Positions 55,671-64,000 of a DNA stretch of 64,000 nucleotides are shown piece after piece. The stretch covers positions 62,001 to 126,000 of the forward strand of contig NZ_LMQU01000015.1 in the NCBI RefSeq assembly GCF_001425445.1, written 5' to 3'. The position numbers and the translations under genes were made by a program. The stretch comes from Devosia sp. Leaf420. Lineage in GTDB: Bacteria; Pseudomonadota; Alphaproteobacteria; Rhizobiales; Devosiaceae. The notes beneath the pieces were generated by a model. The model worked only from the letters and a program-made list of their open reading frames with translations. It made no database searches and had not been told where the DNA came from. The stretch's first letter is position 1, and every line of letters starts with the position of its first letter.

Positions 55671-56672
55671 CTAGAGAAGCCCGGCTTCCGTCATCAAACG
55701 CGCCGCGCCGACGGTGTCGAGCTGGCTCGGATCGATCTTTGGCGCATCAAGGCTATCGAGGGCCGGGAGCGCCGGATTGGACGCGTGATCGACACCGACG
55801 GCATATTCGAACGAAGTGCCATCGCGCAGCACATCCTGGCCCTTGGCGCTGGTGATGAAGCGGAGAAAGGCTTCGGCCTCGTCCTTGTGCTTGCTGGTCT
55901 TGAGAATGCCGCCGCCCGAGATCGAGACGAACGCGCCCGGGTCCTCATTGCCGAAATAGTGGAGGGCGGTGCTGTTGCTGTTCTCGCCCGTGCCGGCCTG
56001 ATCGCCATACCAATAATAGTGGTAGATCAGTGCGCCATCGACTTCGCCATTGTTGGCTGCCGCCAGAGCAGCGCGATTGCCACGGACGATCACCGCGTTT
56101 TCTTGCATGCCCTTGAGCCAGGCCAGCGTGGCGTCCTCGCCTTCGAGCGCGAGATAGGCCGCGACGATCGCCTGGAAATCGGCGCCACTGGGCGAAGCGG
56201 CCCAGCGGCCCTGCCATTTGGCATCAGCCAGTTCCGCCATGGTCTTGGGCAGATCGGCTTCGGTCAGCTTGTCCTTGTTATAAGCAAAGACGGTCGAGCG
56301 GGCGGCGATGCCCATCCAATTACCATTGGTGGGGCGGAACTGCTCCGGCACCTGCGCCAGCAGATCCTCCGGCAGCGTTTCGAAGAGACCAGCTTTATCA
56401 ACCAGCACCATGGCTGGCGAATTCTCCGTCAAAAACACGTCAGCCGGCGAATTTTCGCCTTCTTGCACGATCTGGTTGCCAACTTCGAGGTCCGACCCCT
56501 GGCGCAGCACCACGGGAATGCCGGTCTCGTCGGTAAAAGCCGAGGCCCATTCCTGCGCCAGCGTTTCGTGCTGGGCATTGTAGACGATGAGCGGGTCCTG
56601 CTGGGCAAAAGCGGCGGTAGAGAGCGCGAGGGAGATGAACGTCCCGACGAAAAGCGGCAGTTTGCGGATCAT
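55671..56672 (-). CDS. Ferric-iron periplasmic binding protein, FbpA/FutA-like
   Basis: Periplasmic iron-binding protein of 333 residues with a Sec signal peptide (residues 1-23, ending AFAQQ). The mature start DPLIVYNAQHETLAQEWASAF fits the family. Iron-ligand-type tyrosines are visible in IYHYYWYGDQ (about residues 215-225), and YNAQHE carries the N-terminal ligand region. First gene of the iron importer operon; its promoter region is shared with the divergent imelysin operon and contains a RirA-type box. Confidence 0.92.
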   Translation of the reverse strand: MIRKLPLFVGTFISLALSTAAFAQQDPLIVYNAQHETLAQEWASAFTDETGIPVVLRQGSDLEVGNQIVQEGENSPADVFLTENSPAMVLVDKAGLFETLPEDLLAQVPEQFRPTNGNWMGIAARSTVFAYNKDKLTEADLPKTMAELADAKWQGRWAASPSGADFQAIVAAYLALEGEDATLAWLKGMQENAVIVRGNRAALAAANNGEVDGALIYHYYWYGDQAGTGENSNSTALHYFGNEDPGAFVSISGGGILKTSKHKDEAEAFLRFITSAKGQDVLRDGTSFEYAVGVDHASNPALPALDSLDAPKIDPSQLDTVGAARLMTEAGLL

Positions 56673-56769
56673 TCCGACTGTTCCATCGAAAAATGCCGCC
56701 CGCGGCGGCTAAAGATGATGCCCAGTGTCTAATTTGTAGCGCGGCGCTTGTCCATGCCAGTTGATTTCA

Positions 56770-56794
56770 AAAGGTGATGAGCCTAATCACCTTT
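56770..56794. promoter_or_regulatory. Perfect inverted repeat with RirA-type iron-responsive box
   Basis: AAAGGTGAT (56770-56778) and ATCACCTTT (56786-56794) form a perfect 9-bp inverted repeat around 7 bases. Its core is TGA-N9-TCA (56775-56789), the consensus of the iron-responsive operator bound by RirA in rhizobia. It lies 98 bases upstream of the ferric-iron importer and 26 bases upstream of the imelysin gene, so one site could repress both under iron sufficiency. Confidence 0.75.
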
Positions 56795-56819
56795 GCAGCT
56801 TTCATTGGAGAATGGCGCG

Positions 56820-58082
56820 ATGTTTTCGATTGGCAGGCGCTCGCTGCGCGGTTTGGCCTTGGTTCTGGCTCTGTCGGTTTCCCCGGTTGCGGTCATGGCC
56901 GAAGCGCCGAGCGAGGAAGCGGTTCTGCAAAACTATGCCGATCTCGCGCTTGCCGGCTATGAGGATGCGCTAAGCACCGCCAAGGCGCTCGAGGCTGCCG
57001 TCGATGCCCTGATCGCCAAGCCCAGCGAAGAGACCCTGGCCGCTGCCCGCTCCGCCTGGAAAGCCGCCCGCATTCCCTATCAGCAGACCGAAGCCTTCCG
57101 TTTCGGCAATCCGATCGTCGATGAATGGGAAGGCAAGGTGAACGCCTGGCCGCTCGACGAAGGCCTGATCGACTATGTCGATGCCAGCTACGGCACCGAA
57201 AGCGACAGCAACGCGCTCTATGTCGCCAATGTCATCGCCAACCCAAAGATCACGATCGACGGCACCGAGGTCGACGCCACCAATATCACGCCCGAACTCC
57301 TGCAGAACGAATTGCAGGAAGCCGCTGGCGTCGAGTCCAATGTCGCGACCGGCTATCACGCCATCGAGTTTCTCCTTTGGGGGCAGGATCTCAACGGCAC
57401 TGGCCCTGGCGCCGGCAATCGCCCCTATACCGATTATTCGACCGCCGAACATGCCGATCGCCGCGGAGCCTATCTCAAGGCCGCAACGACCCTCCTCGTC
57501 AGCGATCTCGAAGAAATGGTCGGCAACTGGACGGCCGATGGCGCAGCCCGCAAGGCCCTGCCGGAGCGTGGTCTTTCCGCCATTCTCACCGGCATGGGCT
57601 CGCTCAGCTTCGGCGAATTGGCCGGCGAACGTATGAAGCTCGGCCTCTTGCTGCACGATCCGGAAGAAGAGCACGATTGCTTCTCGGACAATACCCACGT
57701 GTCCCATCTTGAAGACGCCGTCGGCATCCAGAACGTCTATCTCGGCCGCTATGTGCGCGTTGATGGCTCCGTCGTCGAAGGCCCCTCCATTTCGGCCGTC
57801 ATCGCCGACAAGGACGCCGCTCTCGACACTGAGATCAAGGATCTGCTGGCCGATACCGTCGCCAAGATGAACGTCATGGCCAAGCGTGCCGAGACCGTCG
57901 AAGCCTATGACCAGCAGATCGCCGAGGGGAATACCGAAGGCAATGCCGTCGTTCAGGCCGCCATCGATGGGCTCATCGCCCAGACCCGCGGCATCGAACG
58001 CGCCGTGGCGCTTCTCGATCTTGCGGATGTGACCATCGAAGACAGCGACTCGCTCTCAAATCCAGATGCCGTGTTCGAGTAA
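56820..58082 (+). CDS. Imelysin-family periplasmic iron-uptake protein
   Basis: Secreted protein of 420 residues of the imelysin (peptidase M75 / IrpA / ICMP) family linked to iron uptake. A Sec signal peptide (about 1-26, ending VMA) is followed by two helical bundles. The family's GxHxxE metal motif is present as G178-Y-H180-A-I-E183 in GYHAIEFLLWGQD. Start ATG at 56820; an in-frame TTG 27 bases upstream overlaps the palindrome and is unlikely. First gene of a four-gene iron operon. Confidence 0.9.
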   Translation: MFSIGRRSLRGLALVLALSVSPVAVMAEAPSEEAVLQNYADLALAGYEDALSTAKALEAAVDALIAKPSEETLAAARSAWKAARIPYQQTEAFRFGNPIVDEWEGKVNAWPLDEGLIDYVDASYGTESDSNALYVANVIANPKITIDGTEVDATNITPELLQNELQEAAGVESNVATGYHAIEFLLWGQDLNGTGPGAGNRPYTDYSTAEHADRRGAYLKAATTLLVSDLEEMVGNWTADGAARKALPERGLSAILTGMGSLSFGELAGERMKLGLLLHDPEEEHDCFSDNTHVSHLEDAVGIQNVYLGRYVRVDGSVVEGPSISAVIADKDAALDTEIKDLLADTVAKMNVMAKRAETVEAYDQQIAEGNTEGNAVVQAAIDGLIAQTRGIERAVALLDLADVTIEDSDSLSNPDAVFE

Positions 58083-58110
58083 ATCTCGCATAAGTCTTCA
58101 ACCACCGGCT

Positions 58111-58182
58111 GTCATCCCGGCGAAGGCCGGGATCCATCCTGAGATCTCAAGATAGGCCCCGGCTTGAAGCCGGGGTGGCAAC
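58111..58182. repeat. REP-like palindromic element, second full copy
   Basis: Same three-part structure as the element at 3670-3740: GC hairpin, TGAGATCTCA palindrome, GC hairpin. The 24 bases around the core are identical in the two copies, while the flanking hairpins differ by compensating changes (CCCCGC…GCGGGG versus CCCGGC…GCCGGG). It lies between the imelysin and oxidoreductase genes. Confidence 0.85.
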
Positions 58183-58212
58183 CGGTGTGAAGGTTTCAGT
58201 TCGGTCTTTTCC

Positions 58213-59724
58213 ATGCACATCCGCCTGACATTCGCGCTCGTTGCCCTCCTTGGCACTGGTCTCGTCTTTGCCAATGACCTGACGCAGCGCACGGATATTT
58301 CCGGCGACGACCTCGCCCGTGTGGCGGCCGTTACGGCACCTGCGACCGATTTCTCCAAGCCCGAAAAGTTCGAAACCAATCCTGCCGGCAAGGCAACGAC
58401 CCGCTTTTCCGTCAACGCAGACTCGTTCAGCCATTTTCAGGCCAATCTCACGTTCGAGCAGGAAGAACAGTTCAAGCTCGGCAATGCGCTCTTTCGCAAG
58501 ATCTGGGTGAGTTCGCCGAGCTCCACGCAGGCCTCGGATGGCCTTGGCCCTCTCTTCAACGCTCGCGGCTGCCAGAGCTGCCACATCAAGGATGGTCGCG
58601 GCCGTCCGCCATTCCCCGGCCAGGCCGAAAACGTCTCAATGTTTCTGCGCCTTTCGGTGCCGCCGAAAGAGCCAGATACGCGCCTTGCCATGGATGGTGT
58701 CATCGCCGGTGAAGTCGGCGACCCTGTCTACGGAACTCAGCTTCAGGACTTTGCCGTTCCGGGCCTCAAGGCCGAAGGCCGCATGGTCATCGACTACAAG
58801 GACCTGCCGGTTACCCTTGGCGATGGCACCGTCGTCACGCTTCGCCAGCCAACCTATTCCGCTGCCGATCTTGCCTATGGGCCGCTCGCCGCTGACGTCC
58901 GCCTCTCGCCGCGCATCGCCAATCCCATGATCGGCCTTGGCCTCGTCGAGCAGATTCCGGCCGAAGACATCCTCGCCCATGCCGATCCCGAAGATCGCGA
59001 CGGCGATGGCATTTCCGGCCGACCGAACTGGACCATTGCGCCCGAAACCAAGACCGTTGCCCTAGGCCGTTTCGGCTGGAAAGCGGGGATGGCGACCATC
59101 CGCAGTCAATCCGCGGCCGCCTTTGCCGGCGACGTCGGGATTTCGACCCCGCTCGTCAATCTGCCCCATGGCGATTGCACCGAATTCCAGACCGCCTGCC
59201 TTGCCATGCTGACCGGCGAACAGCCACGTCTCGGCGTCAGCGAGGCGCCCGATCCGGTCCTCGATCTCGTTACCTTTTATGCCCAGACCCTCGGTGTCCC
59301 CGAGCGGCGCGACGTCGACGATCCCAAGGTGCTGGCCGGCAAGAAAGCCTTTTATAGCGCCGAGTGCGCGAGTTGCCACGTGCCCAAATTCGTCACCAGC
59401 AAGGCCGCCGAGAATCCAGCGCATCGCTTCCAGCTGATCTGGCCCTATTCCGATTTTCTCCTCCACGACATGGGCGAAGGCCTTGCCGATCATCGACCGG
59501 AAGGCCAAGCCGATGGCTATGAATGGCGCACGCCGCCGCTCTGGGGCATCGGCTTGACGCAGACGGTTTCGGGGCACACCTTCTTCCTCCACGATGGCCG
59601 CGCGCGTGACCTCACCGAAGCCATTCTCTGGCACGGCGGCGAAGCCCAAGCCTCGCGCGATGCCTTCGCGGCAATGAGTGCGGACGAGCGCGCCGATCTC
59701 GTGACCTTCCTGGAGTCGATGTGA
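58213..59724 (+). CDS. Di-heme c-type oxidoreductase (DUF1111/CcP-like)
   Basis: Periplasmic cytochrome of 503 residues, signal peptide about 1-21. Two haem-c motifs are clear: C120-QS-C123-H124 and C385-AS-C388-H389, as in DUF1111 'thiol oxidoreductase' proteins related to di-haem peroxidases. The region between them carries YGTQLQDFAVPGLKAEGRM and GDVGISTPLVNLPHGDC. In other bacteria it is found with imelysins, where it may handle iron redox state; this is inferred. TGATG overlap with the next gene. Confidence 0.9.
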   Translation: MHIRLTFALVALLGTGLVFANDLTQRTDISGDDLARVAAVTAPATDFSKPEKFETNPAGKATTRFSVNADSFSHFQANLTFEQEEQFKLGNALFRKIWVSSPSSTQASDGLGPLFNARGCQSCHIKDGRGRPPFPGQAENVSMFLRLSVPPKEPDTRLAMDGVIAGEVGDPVYGTQLQDFAVPGLKAEGRMVIDYKDLPVTLGDGTVVTLRQPTYSAADLAYGPLAADVRLSPRIANPMIGLGLVEQIPAEDILAHADPEDRDGDGISGRPNWTIAPETKTVALGRFGWKAGMATIRSQSAAAFAGDVGISTPLVNLPHGDCTEFQTACLAMLTGEQPRLGVSEAPDPVLDLVTFYAQTLGVPERRDVDDPKVLAGKKAFYSAECASCHVPKFVTSKAAENPAHRFQLIWPYSDFLLHDMGEGLADHRPEGQADGYEWRTPPLWGIGLTQTVSGHTFFLHDGRARDLTEAILWHGGEAQASRDAFAAMSADERADLVTFLESM

Positions 59725-60773
59725 TGCGGATTCTTTTTGGTGCGGTTCTTGCCCTTGCGCTTTCGGCTCCGGTTGCCGCTCAAACGACGACGCCTTCCGA
59801 GGTGCTGCGCTCGAGCGTCAGCAATTTCGTCCGCCCGCAGATGAATTCTTTTGCCCGCGAGGCCGAGACGCTCTCGTCGGCAGTGATGACGCTCTGCACC
59901 ACTCCGTCTGCCGAAACGCTTGCCGAGGCAAAGACCGCCTTTAGCGGCGCTGCCACGGCCTATGGTCGCGTCGAGTTTTTGCGCCTTGGCCCGCTGATGG
60001 AGGACAATCGCGCCGATCGGCTGCTATTCTGGCCCGATCGGCGCAGTATCGGTCTAAAGCAGGTGCAGGCCGTGCTCGCCGCATCCGAAACGCCGTCGCT
60101 CGAAGAGCTGACAGGCAAAAGTGTTGCCGTTCAGGGTTTCGGCGCTCTCGAATTCGTCCTTTTCGGCACCGGACAGGAAGCCCTGGCCTCAGCCGCCGGC
60201 CAAGCGCGTTGTGGTTATGGCAAGGCTATCGCGCAAAACATTGCCCAGATTGCCGCTGCCCTTGCCGACGGCTGGAGTGACCCGAACGGCATCGCCAAGC
60301 GCCTTACCCAGCCAGATCCGGCAAATACCGACTATCGCGATACGACGGAGGCGCTTGAGGCGCTGATCGGCGTCGTCGCGCACGGGATCGAAAATGTCCG
60401 CGATACCCGTATCAATCCCTTCTTGCCCAAGGACGATGCCAAGCCCAATCCGCGTCTCGCCCTGTTCTGGCGTTCAGAGCAGACGATCCCCATGCTCCGC
60501 GCCAATGTCAGCGGCTTGCGCCAACTCGTCGAACTTTCGGGCATGGTTTCGGATGGTGCGCTCGCTGCCAAAGTCACCGACGCCTTTGATCGTGCCGAGG
60601 CCGCCCTTGATCGGGTCACCGATCCGATCGACACAGCGCTCGCCGACCCCGCACAAACCGCGGCGCTTGGCGATCTCGTCGTTGCAACGCAGGACCTGCA
60701 GCAACTGATCGGCGAGGAACTCTCGTCCACGCTCGGCCTCAGCGTCGGCTTTTCCTCGCTCGACGGAGACTGA
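59724..60773 (+). CDS. Second imelysin-family protein, without the His of GxHxxE
   Basis: Periplasmic protein of 349 residues with a Sec signal (LFGAVLALALSAPVAAQ). It follows the imelysin fold (EAKTAFSGAATAYGRVEFLRLGP, DNRADRLLFWPDRRSIG), but the motif position reads G138-F-G140-A-L-E143, so the metal-ligand histidine is absent. Such second copies occur in known imelysin operons and may act as partner or scaffold. Start ATG at 59724; an overlapping GTG at 59721 is also possible. Confidence 0.87.
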   Translation: MRILFGAVLALALSAPVAAQTTTPSEVLRSSVSNFVRPQMNSFAREAETLSSAVMTLCTTPSAETLAEAKTAFSGAATAYGRVEFLRLGPLMEDNRADRLLFWPDRRSIGLKQVQAVLAASETPSLEELTGKSVAVQGFGALEFVLFGTGQEALASAAGQARCGYGKAIAQNIAQIAAALADGWSDPNGIAKRLTQPDPANTDYRDTTEALEALIGVVAHGIENVRDTRINPFLPKDDAKPNPRLALFWRSEQTIPMLRANVSGLRQLVELSGMVSDGALAAKVTDAFDRAEAALDRVTDPIDTALADPAQTAALGDLVVATQDLQQLIGEELSSTLGLSVGFSSLDGD

Positions 60774-60775
60774 TC

Positions 60776-61864
60776 ATGTGGCAGCGCCGCGCCTTTCTCA
60801 AAGCGACTGGCGCCGGCTTTGCCGCGAGCCTCCTGCCGCGTCAGGCCTTCGCGCTCGAGCGCAATGATCTGGTCTTTGCCAGCGCCATCCAGACCGCTTC
60901 CGGCGCCTATGGCGCGGTGCTGATGGGCGAGCGCGGCGACATCATTTCTACTCTGGATCTTCCGGATCGCGGCCACGACATCACCATCAGTCGCGAGGCG
61001 GGCAGGGGCGTCATCTTCGCCCGCCAACCCGGAACGTTCGCGGTGGTCTTTGATCCCGATGGTCAAGCCGCACCTCAAACGCTGACCAGCATCGACGGCC
61101 GCCACTTCTTCGGCCATGGCGTCTTCTCGCCCGATGGCAAACTGCTCTACGCGACCGAAAGCGATTATGAGGCCGCCCAAGGCGTTGTCGGCATCTATGA
61201 CGCGACCAATGGCTATCGCCGCATTGGCGAATTCCCCACCTATGGCACGGGCCCCCACGAAATGCTGCTGATGCCCGATGGCGTCACATTCGTCGTCGCC
61301 AATGGCGGCATTGAAACCCACCCCGATTTCGGCCGCGCCGAACTCAATATCGAGACCATGGACCCATCCGTCGTCTTCATCGACCGGCGCGACGGCCGGC
61401 TAGTCGGCCAGTTGCGCCTCGATGCCGGTCTCCACCAACTCTCCATCCGCCACATGGCCATCGATGCTCGTAGCCGCGTCTGGTTTGGCTGCCAATATAA
61501 GGGCAGTCCTTCGTATGCGCCCCAGCTCGTTGGCTACGCCACTATGGATGGCGACATTCGCCTCATCGAACTGCCCGCCGACACCATCCTCTCCCTGCGC
61601 AATTATGTGGGCTCCGTTGCCGTCTCCGCCGATGGCAGCAAGATCGGTGTTTCATCACCCGAAGGCGACCTGCTCGTCGCGATCGATGCCGAGGGCAGGC
61701 AGCCCGCGGTCGTTGAAACGCTCCGCAGCGGCTGCGGCCTCGCGGCCGATGGCGCGGGCTTCATCGCCACCAGCGGCATGGGCGACATGATCGGTATTGC
61801 CGGGGCCGAGCGTCCAACCCAAAGTTTCGATTTTCACTTCGATAATCACATGCTGCGGGTTTGA
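60776..61864 (+). CDS. DUF1513 protein, Tat-exported
   Basis: Protein of 362 residues with a twin-arginine signal (QRRAFLKATG…ASLLPRQAFA). The rest looks like a beta-propeller with repeating motifs such as GRHFFGHGVFSPDGKLLYATES and DGVTFVVANGGIETHPDFGR. DUF1513 genes regularly close imelysin/di-haem operons, which matches this place. Molecular function unknown. It starts 2 bases after the second imelysin stop. Confidence 0.88.
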   Translation: MWQRRAFLKATGAGFAASLLPRQAFALERNDLVFASAIQTASGAYGAVLMGERGDIISTLDLPDRGHDITISREAGRGVIFARQPGTFAVVFDPDGQAAPQTLTSIDGRHFFGHGVFSPDGKLLYATESDYEAAQGVVGIYDATNGYRRIGEFPTYGTGPHEMLLMPDGVTFVVANGGIETHPDFGRAELNIETMDPSVVFIDRRDGRLVGQLRLDAGLHQLSIRHMAIDARSRVWFGCQYKGSPSYAPQLVGYATMDGDIRLIELPADTILSLRNYVGSVAVSADGSKIGVSSPEGDLLVAIDAEGRQPAVVETLRSGCGLAADGAGFIATSGMGDMIGIAGAERPTQSFDFHFDNHMLRV

Positions 61865-61936
61865 GCCGCCTTTTTCATCAGCCAACCCTTGTTCCTGGGC
61901 ATCTGCCAGCCCATTGTTGAGCCAAGGAGTTTGCCG

Positions 61937-63985
61937 ATGACCAATCCCTTTTTAGAAGCCTGGACCACGCCCTTTGAGGCGCCGCCCTTTTCCGCGATCA
62001 AGACCGAGCATTTCGCCCCGGCCTATGATGCAGCCATCGCCGAACATGCCGCCGAAATCGCTGCGATCGCCGACAATGCCGAGGCGCCGAGCTTCGAAAA
62101 CACGGTTGTCGCGCTCGAACTGAGCGGCAAAAATCTCGATCGGCTCGATCTCGTCTTTTCCCAACTGACTTCGGCCAAGGCCGACGATGCTCTGCAGGCC
62201 GTCGAGCGCGATGTTGCGCCGCTCCTCGCCCGGCACTGGAACGCGATTTTCCTCAATCCAAAGCTCTTCGCCCGCGTCGATGCACTTTATACGCAGCGCG
62301 ATGCTCTGGGACTCTCGCCCGAAGCCCTTCGCGTCCTTGAGCGCTATCATCTCGATTTCGTCCGCGCGGGCGCGCAGCTTTCGGCCGACGAACGCCAGCG
62401 CTTTGCCGATATCGTCGAGCGCCTTGCCGTCCTTGGCACCACCTTCGGTCAAAAAGTGCTGGCCGATGAGCAGGATACGGTCTTCGCGCTCAGCGAAGCC
62501 GAGGCAGAGGGGCTGCCCGAATCCGCCCTTGCCGCCGCTGCCGAAACCGCGCGCGACCGGAAACTCAACGCCCCCTATGCGGTGACGACATCGCGGTCGA
62601 GCGTCGAGCCCGTGCTGCATTTCGCGCGCGATCGATCGGTGCGCGAAAAAGTCTGGCGCGCCTTCGTCAAGCGCGGCGCCAATGGCAATGCCAATGATAC
62701 CCACGCCGTCATCGCCGAAATCCTCGGCCTCCGCACCGAGCTCGCTAAACTTCTCGGCTATTCGACCTATGCCGAATTCAAGCTCGCCGACAGCATGGCA
62801 AAAACGCCGAAGGCCGCGCGTGATCTCCTGGAGCGCGTTTGGGCGCCGGGACGCGAACGGGCGCTGGCGGACAAGGAGGCGCTACAGCACTTGATTGACA
62901 GCGAAGGCGGAGATTTCAAGCTCGCCGCTTGGGACTGGCGCTACTACGCCGAAAAGCTGCGCCTTGCCCGCTACGATTTCGACGAAACCGCCATCAAACC
63001 CTATCTCGAACTCGATAAAGTCATCGAAGCCGCATTCTATACGGCCGAGCGCCTCTTCGGCGTCAGCTTCGTGCTGCGTCCCGATATCGAAGGCTATCAT
63101 GACGATGTCCGCGTCTGGGAAGTCCAGCGGGCAGGGCGCAGCATTGGCCTCTTCTATGGCGATTTCTTTGCCCGCCCCGGCAAGCGCAGCGGCGCGTGGA
63201 TGACGTCGTTCCGCAAGCAGTCCAAGCTCGATGGCGACGTGCTGCCGCTCATCGTCAACACCTGCAATTTCATGAAGCCGCCCGCCGGCCAACCAGCTCT
63301 GCTTTCGCTGGATGAAGCCCGCACCGTTTTCCACGAATTCGGCCACGGGCTCCATGGCCTTCTTTCCGATGTCACCTTCCCACGCATTTCCGGCACCAGC
63401 GTCGCGCGCGATTTCGTCGAACTGCCTTCGCAAATTTACGAGCACTGGCTGGAATCCAAACCCGTCCTTGAACGGCTCGTCCACTATCGTACGGGTGAGA
63501 CTATCCCACCGGACTTGCTCGAAAAGCTGAAGGCGGCGGGCAAGGCCAATTCAGGCTTTGAAACCGTCGAATTCGTTTCCTCGGCGCTGCTCGACATGGA
63601 TCTCCACTCCAAGCCGCTCGGCGACAATCCCGACATTGTAGCGCTCGAAGCCGAGACTCTCGCCGATATCGGCATGCCGGCCGAAATCGCCCTCCGCCAC
63701 GCCAGCACCCACTTCCTTCACCTGTTCTCCGGTGATGGCTATGCGGCCGGCTATTACAGCTATCTCTGGTCCGAAGTGCTCGATGCCGACGGATTCGACG
63801 CATTCGAGGAGGTCAGCGATCCCTTCGATACGGCGACGGCCGAACGGCTCTACCGCTATGTCTATTCGGCCGGCGGTTCGCGCGATTATGCCGAGGCCTA
63901 TCGCCTCTTCCGCGGCCGCGATCCCGATGTCGGGGGCCTTCTCAAGCACCGTGGCTTCGAAACCGAAGGCGGCGCCACCGGGTAA
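61937..63985 (+). CDS. M3-family zinc oligopeptidase (OpdA/Dcp-like)
   Basis: Cytoplasmic metallopeptidase of 682 residues. The zinc site H466-E-F-G-H470 lies in VFHEFGHGLHGLL, and the third ligand region is in SQIYEHWLES. N-terminal helical half includes FENTVVALELSGKNLDRLDLVFSQL, typical of oligopeptidase A/dipeptidyl carboxypeptidase. It degrades short peptides. Start MTNPFLEAW at 61937 with AAGGAG upstream; an earlier frame from 61889 has no support. It stands 72 bases after the DUF1513 gene and is probably a separate unit. Confidence 0.92.
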   Translation: MTNPFLEAWTTPFEAPPFSAIKTEHFAPAYDAAIAEHAAEIAAIADNAEAPSFENTVVALELSGKNLDRLDLVFSQLTSAKADDALQAVERDVAPLLARHWNAIFLNPKLFARVDALYTQRDALGLSPEALRVLERYHLDFVRAGAQLSADERQRFADIVERLAVLGTTFGQKVLADEQDTVFALSEAEAEGLPESALAAAAETARDRKLNAPYAVTTSRSSVEPVLHFARDRSVREKVWRAFVKRGANGNANDTHAVIAEILGLRTELAKLLGYSTYAEFKLADSMAKTPKAARDLLERVWAPGRERALADKEALQHLIDSEGGDFKLAAWDWRYYAEKLRLARYDFDETAIKPYLELDKVIEAAFYTAERLFGVSFVLRPDIEGYHDDVRVWEVQRAGRSIGLFYGDFFARPGKRSGAWMTSFRKQSKLDGDVLPLIVNTCNFMKPPAGQPALLSLDEARTVFHEFGHGLHGLLSDVTFPRISGTSVARDFVELPSQIYEHWLESKPVLERLVHYRTGETIPPDLLEKLKAAGKANSGFETVEFVSSALLDMDLHSKPLGDNPDIVALEAETLADIGMPAEIALRHASTHFLHLFSGDGYAAGYYSYLWSEVLDADGFDAFEEVSDPFDTATAERLYRYVYSAGGSRDYAEAYRLFRGRDPDVGGLLKHRGFETEGGATG

Positions 63986-64000
63986 GGCCACCGCGCCGCT

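Noticed and set aside
1-64000. CRISPR arrays, tRNA or rRNA genes, insertion sequences, prophage genes
   Set aside because: No regularly spaced direct repeats, tRNA-like sequences, transposases or integrases were noticed in this window.

Overview
The window is a high-GC, gene-dense chromosomal segment whose content points to an alphaproteobacterium of the order Hyphomicrobiales, perhaps near Devosia. This placement is inferred from family content: a RirA-type iron box, a DUF6894 protein, a two-gene methionine synthase, an HWE histidine kinase and many dipeptide-type ABC systems. No rRNA or tRNA gene, integrase, transposase or CRISPR array was seen. Most genes sit in tight operons with ATGA, GTGA or TGATG overlaps. 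The window opens inside one gene and ends 15 bases after the last one.

Layout. (1) 1-5781: a dipeptide-type ABC importer (binding-protein tail, two permeases, a double ATPase) followed by a CocE/NonD-type hydrolase, with a REP-like palindromic element between them. (2) 5816-6511: an L,D-transpeptidase-like protein that lacks the usual catalytic-site histidine. (3) 6623-17852: a divergent catabolic cluster. The left arm encodes a second dipeptide-type importer, a DUF1537 acid-sugar kinase and a FadR-type regulator. The right arm encodes a cytoplasmic BNR/sialidase-like protein, a PdxA2-type dehydrogenase, a DHDPS-family lyase and an iron-type alcohol dehydrogenase. Kinase plus PdxA2 is the known core of C4 sugar-acid (threonate/erythronate) breakdown; the other enzymes suggest a longer pathway on an unidentified glycoside or sugar acid.

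(4) 17918-27878: a vitamin B12 block with a PduO-type adenosyltransferase, methionine synthase split into two genes, the TonB receptor BtuB behind a clear cobalamin riboswitch, and BtuF, BtuD and BtuC. (5) 27987-31708: a small DUF6894 protein, a Crp/Fnr regulator, a PAP2 phosphatase, a diacylglycerol-kinase-family lipid kinase and a metallophosphoesterase. (6) 31713-34352: a lone treY. (7) 34766-39160: a short LOV blue-light sensor, a CheB-CheR-PAS-HWE kinase fusion and a single-domain response regulator, all overlapping. (8) 39166-45064: a TetR regulator divergent from two lipoprotein adaptors and an RND pump.

(9) 45193-53079: the potassium operon kdpFABCDE, preceded by a 27-residue membrane peptide gene. 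(10) 53076-61864: an iron block. A ferric-iron ABC importer diverges from an imelysin / di-heme oxidoreductase / imelysin / DUF1513 operon. The shared promoter region carries a 25-bp perfect inverted repeat that contains a TGA-N9-TCA RirA-type box. (11) 61937-63985: an M3-family oligopeptidase.

The segments most worth a second look are the acid-sugar cluster, the LOV/CheBR/HWE cassette and the iron block with its palindrome.
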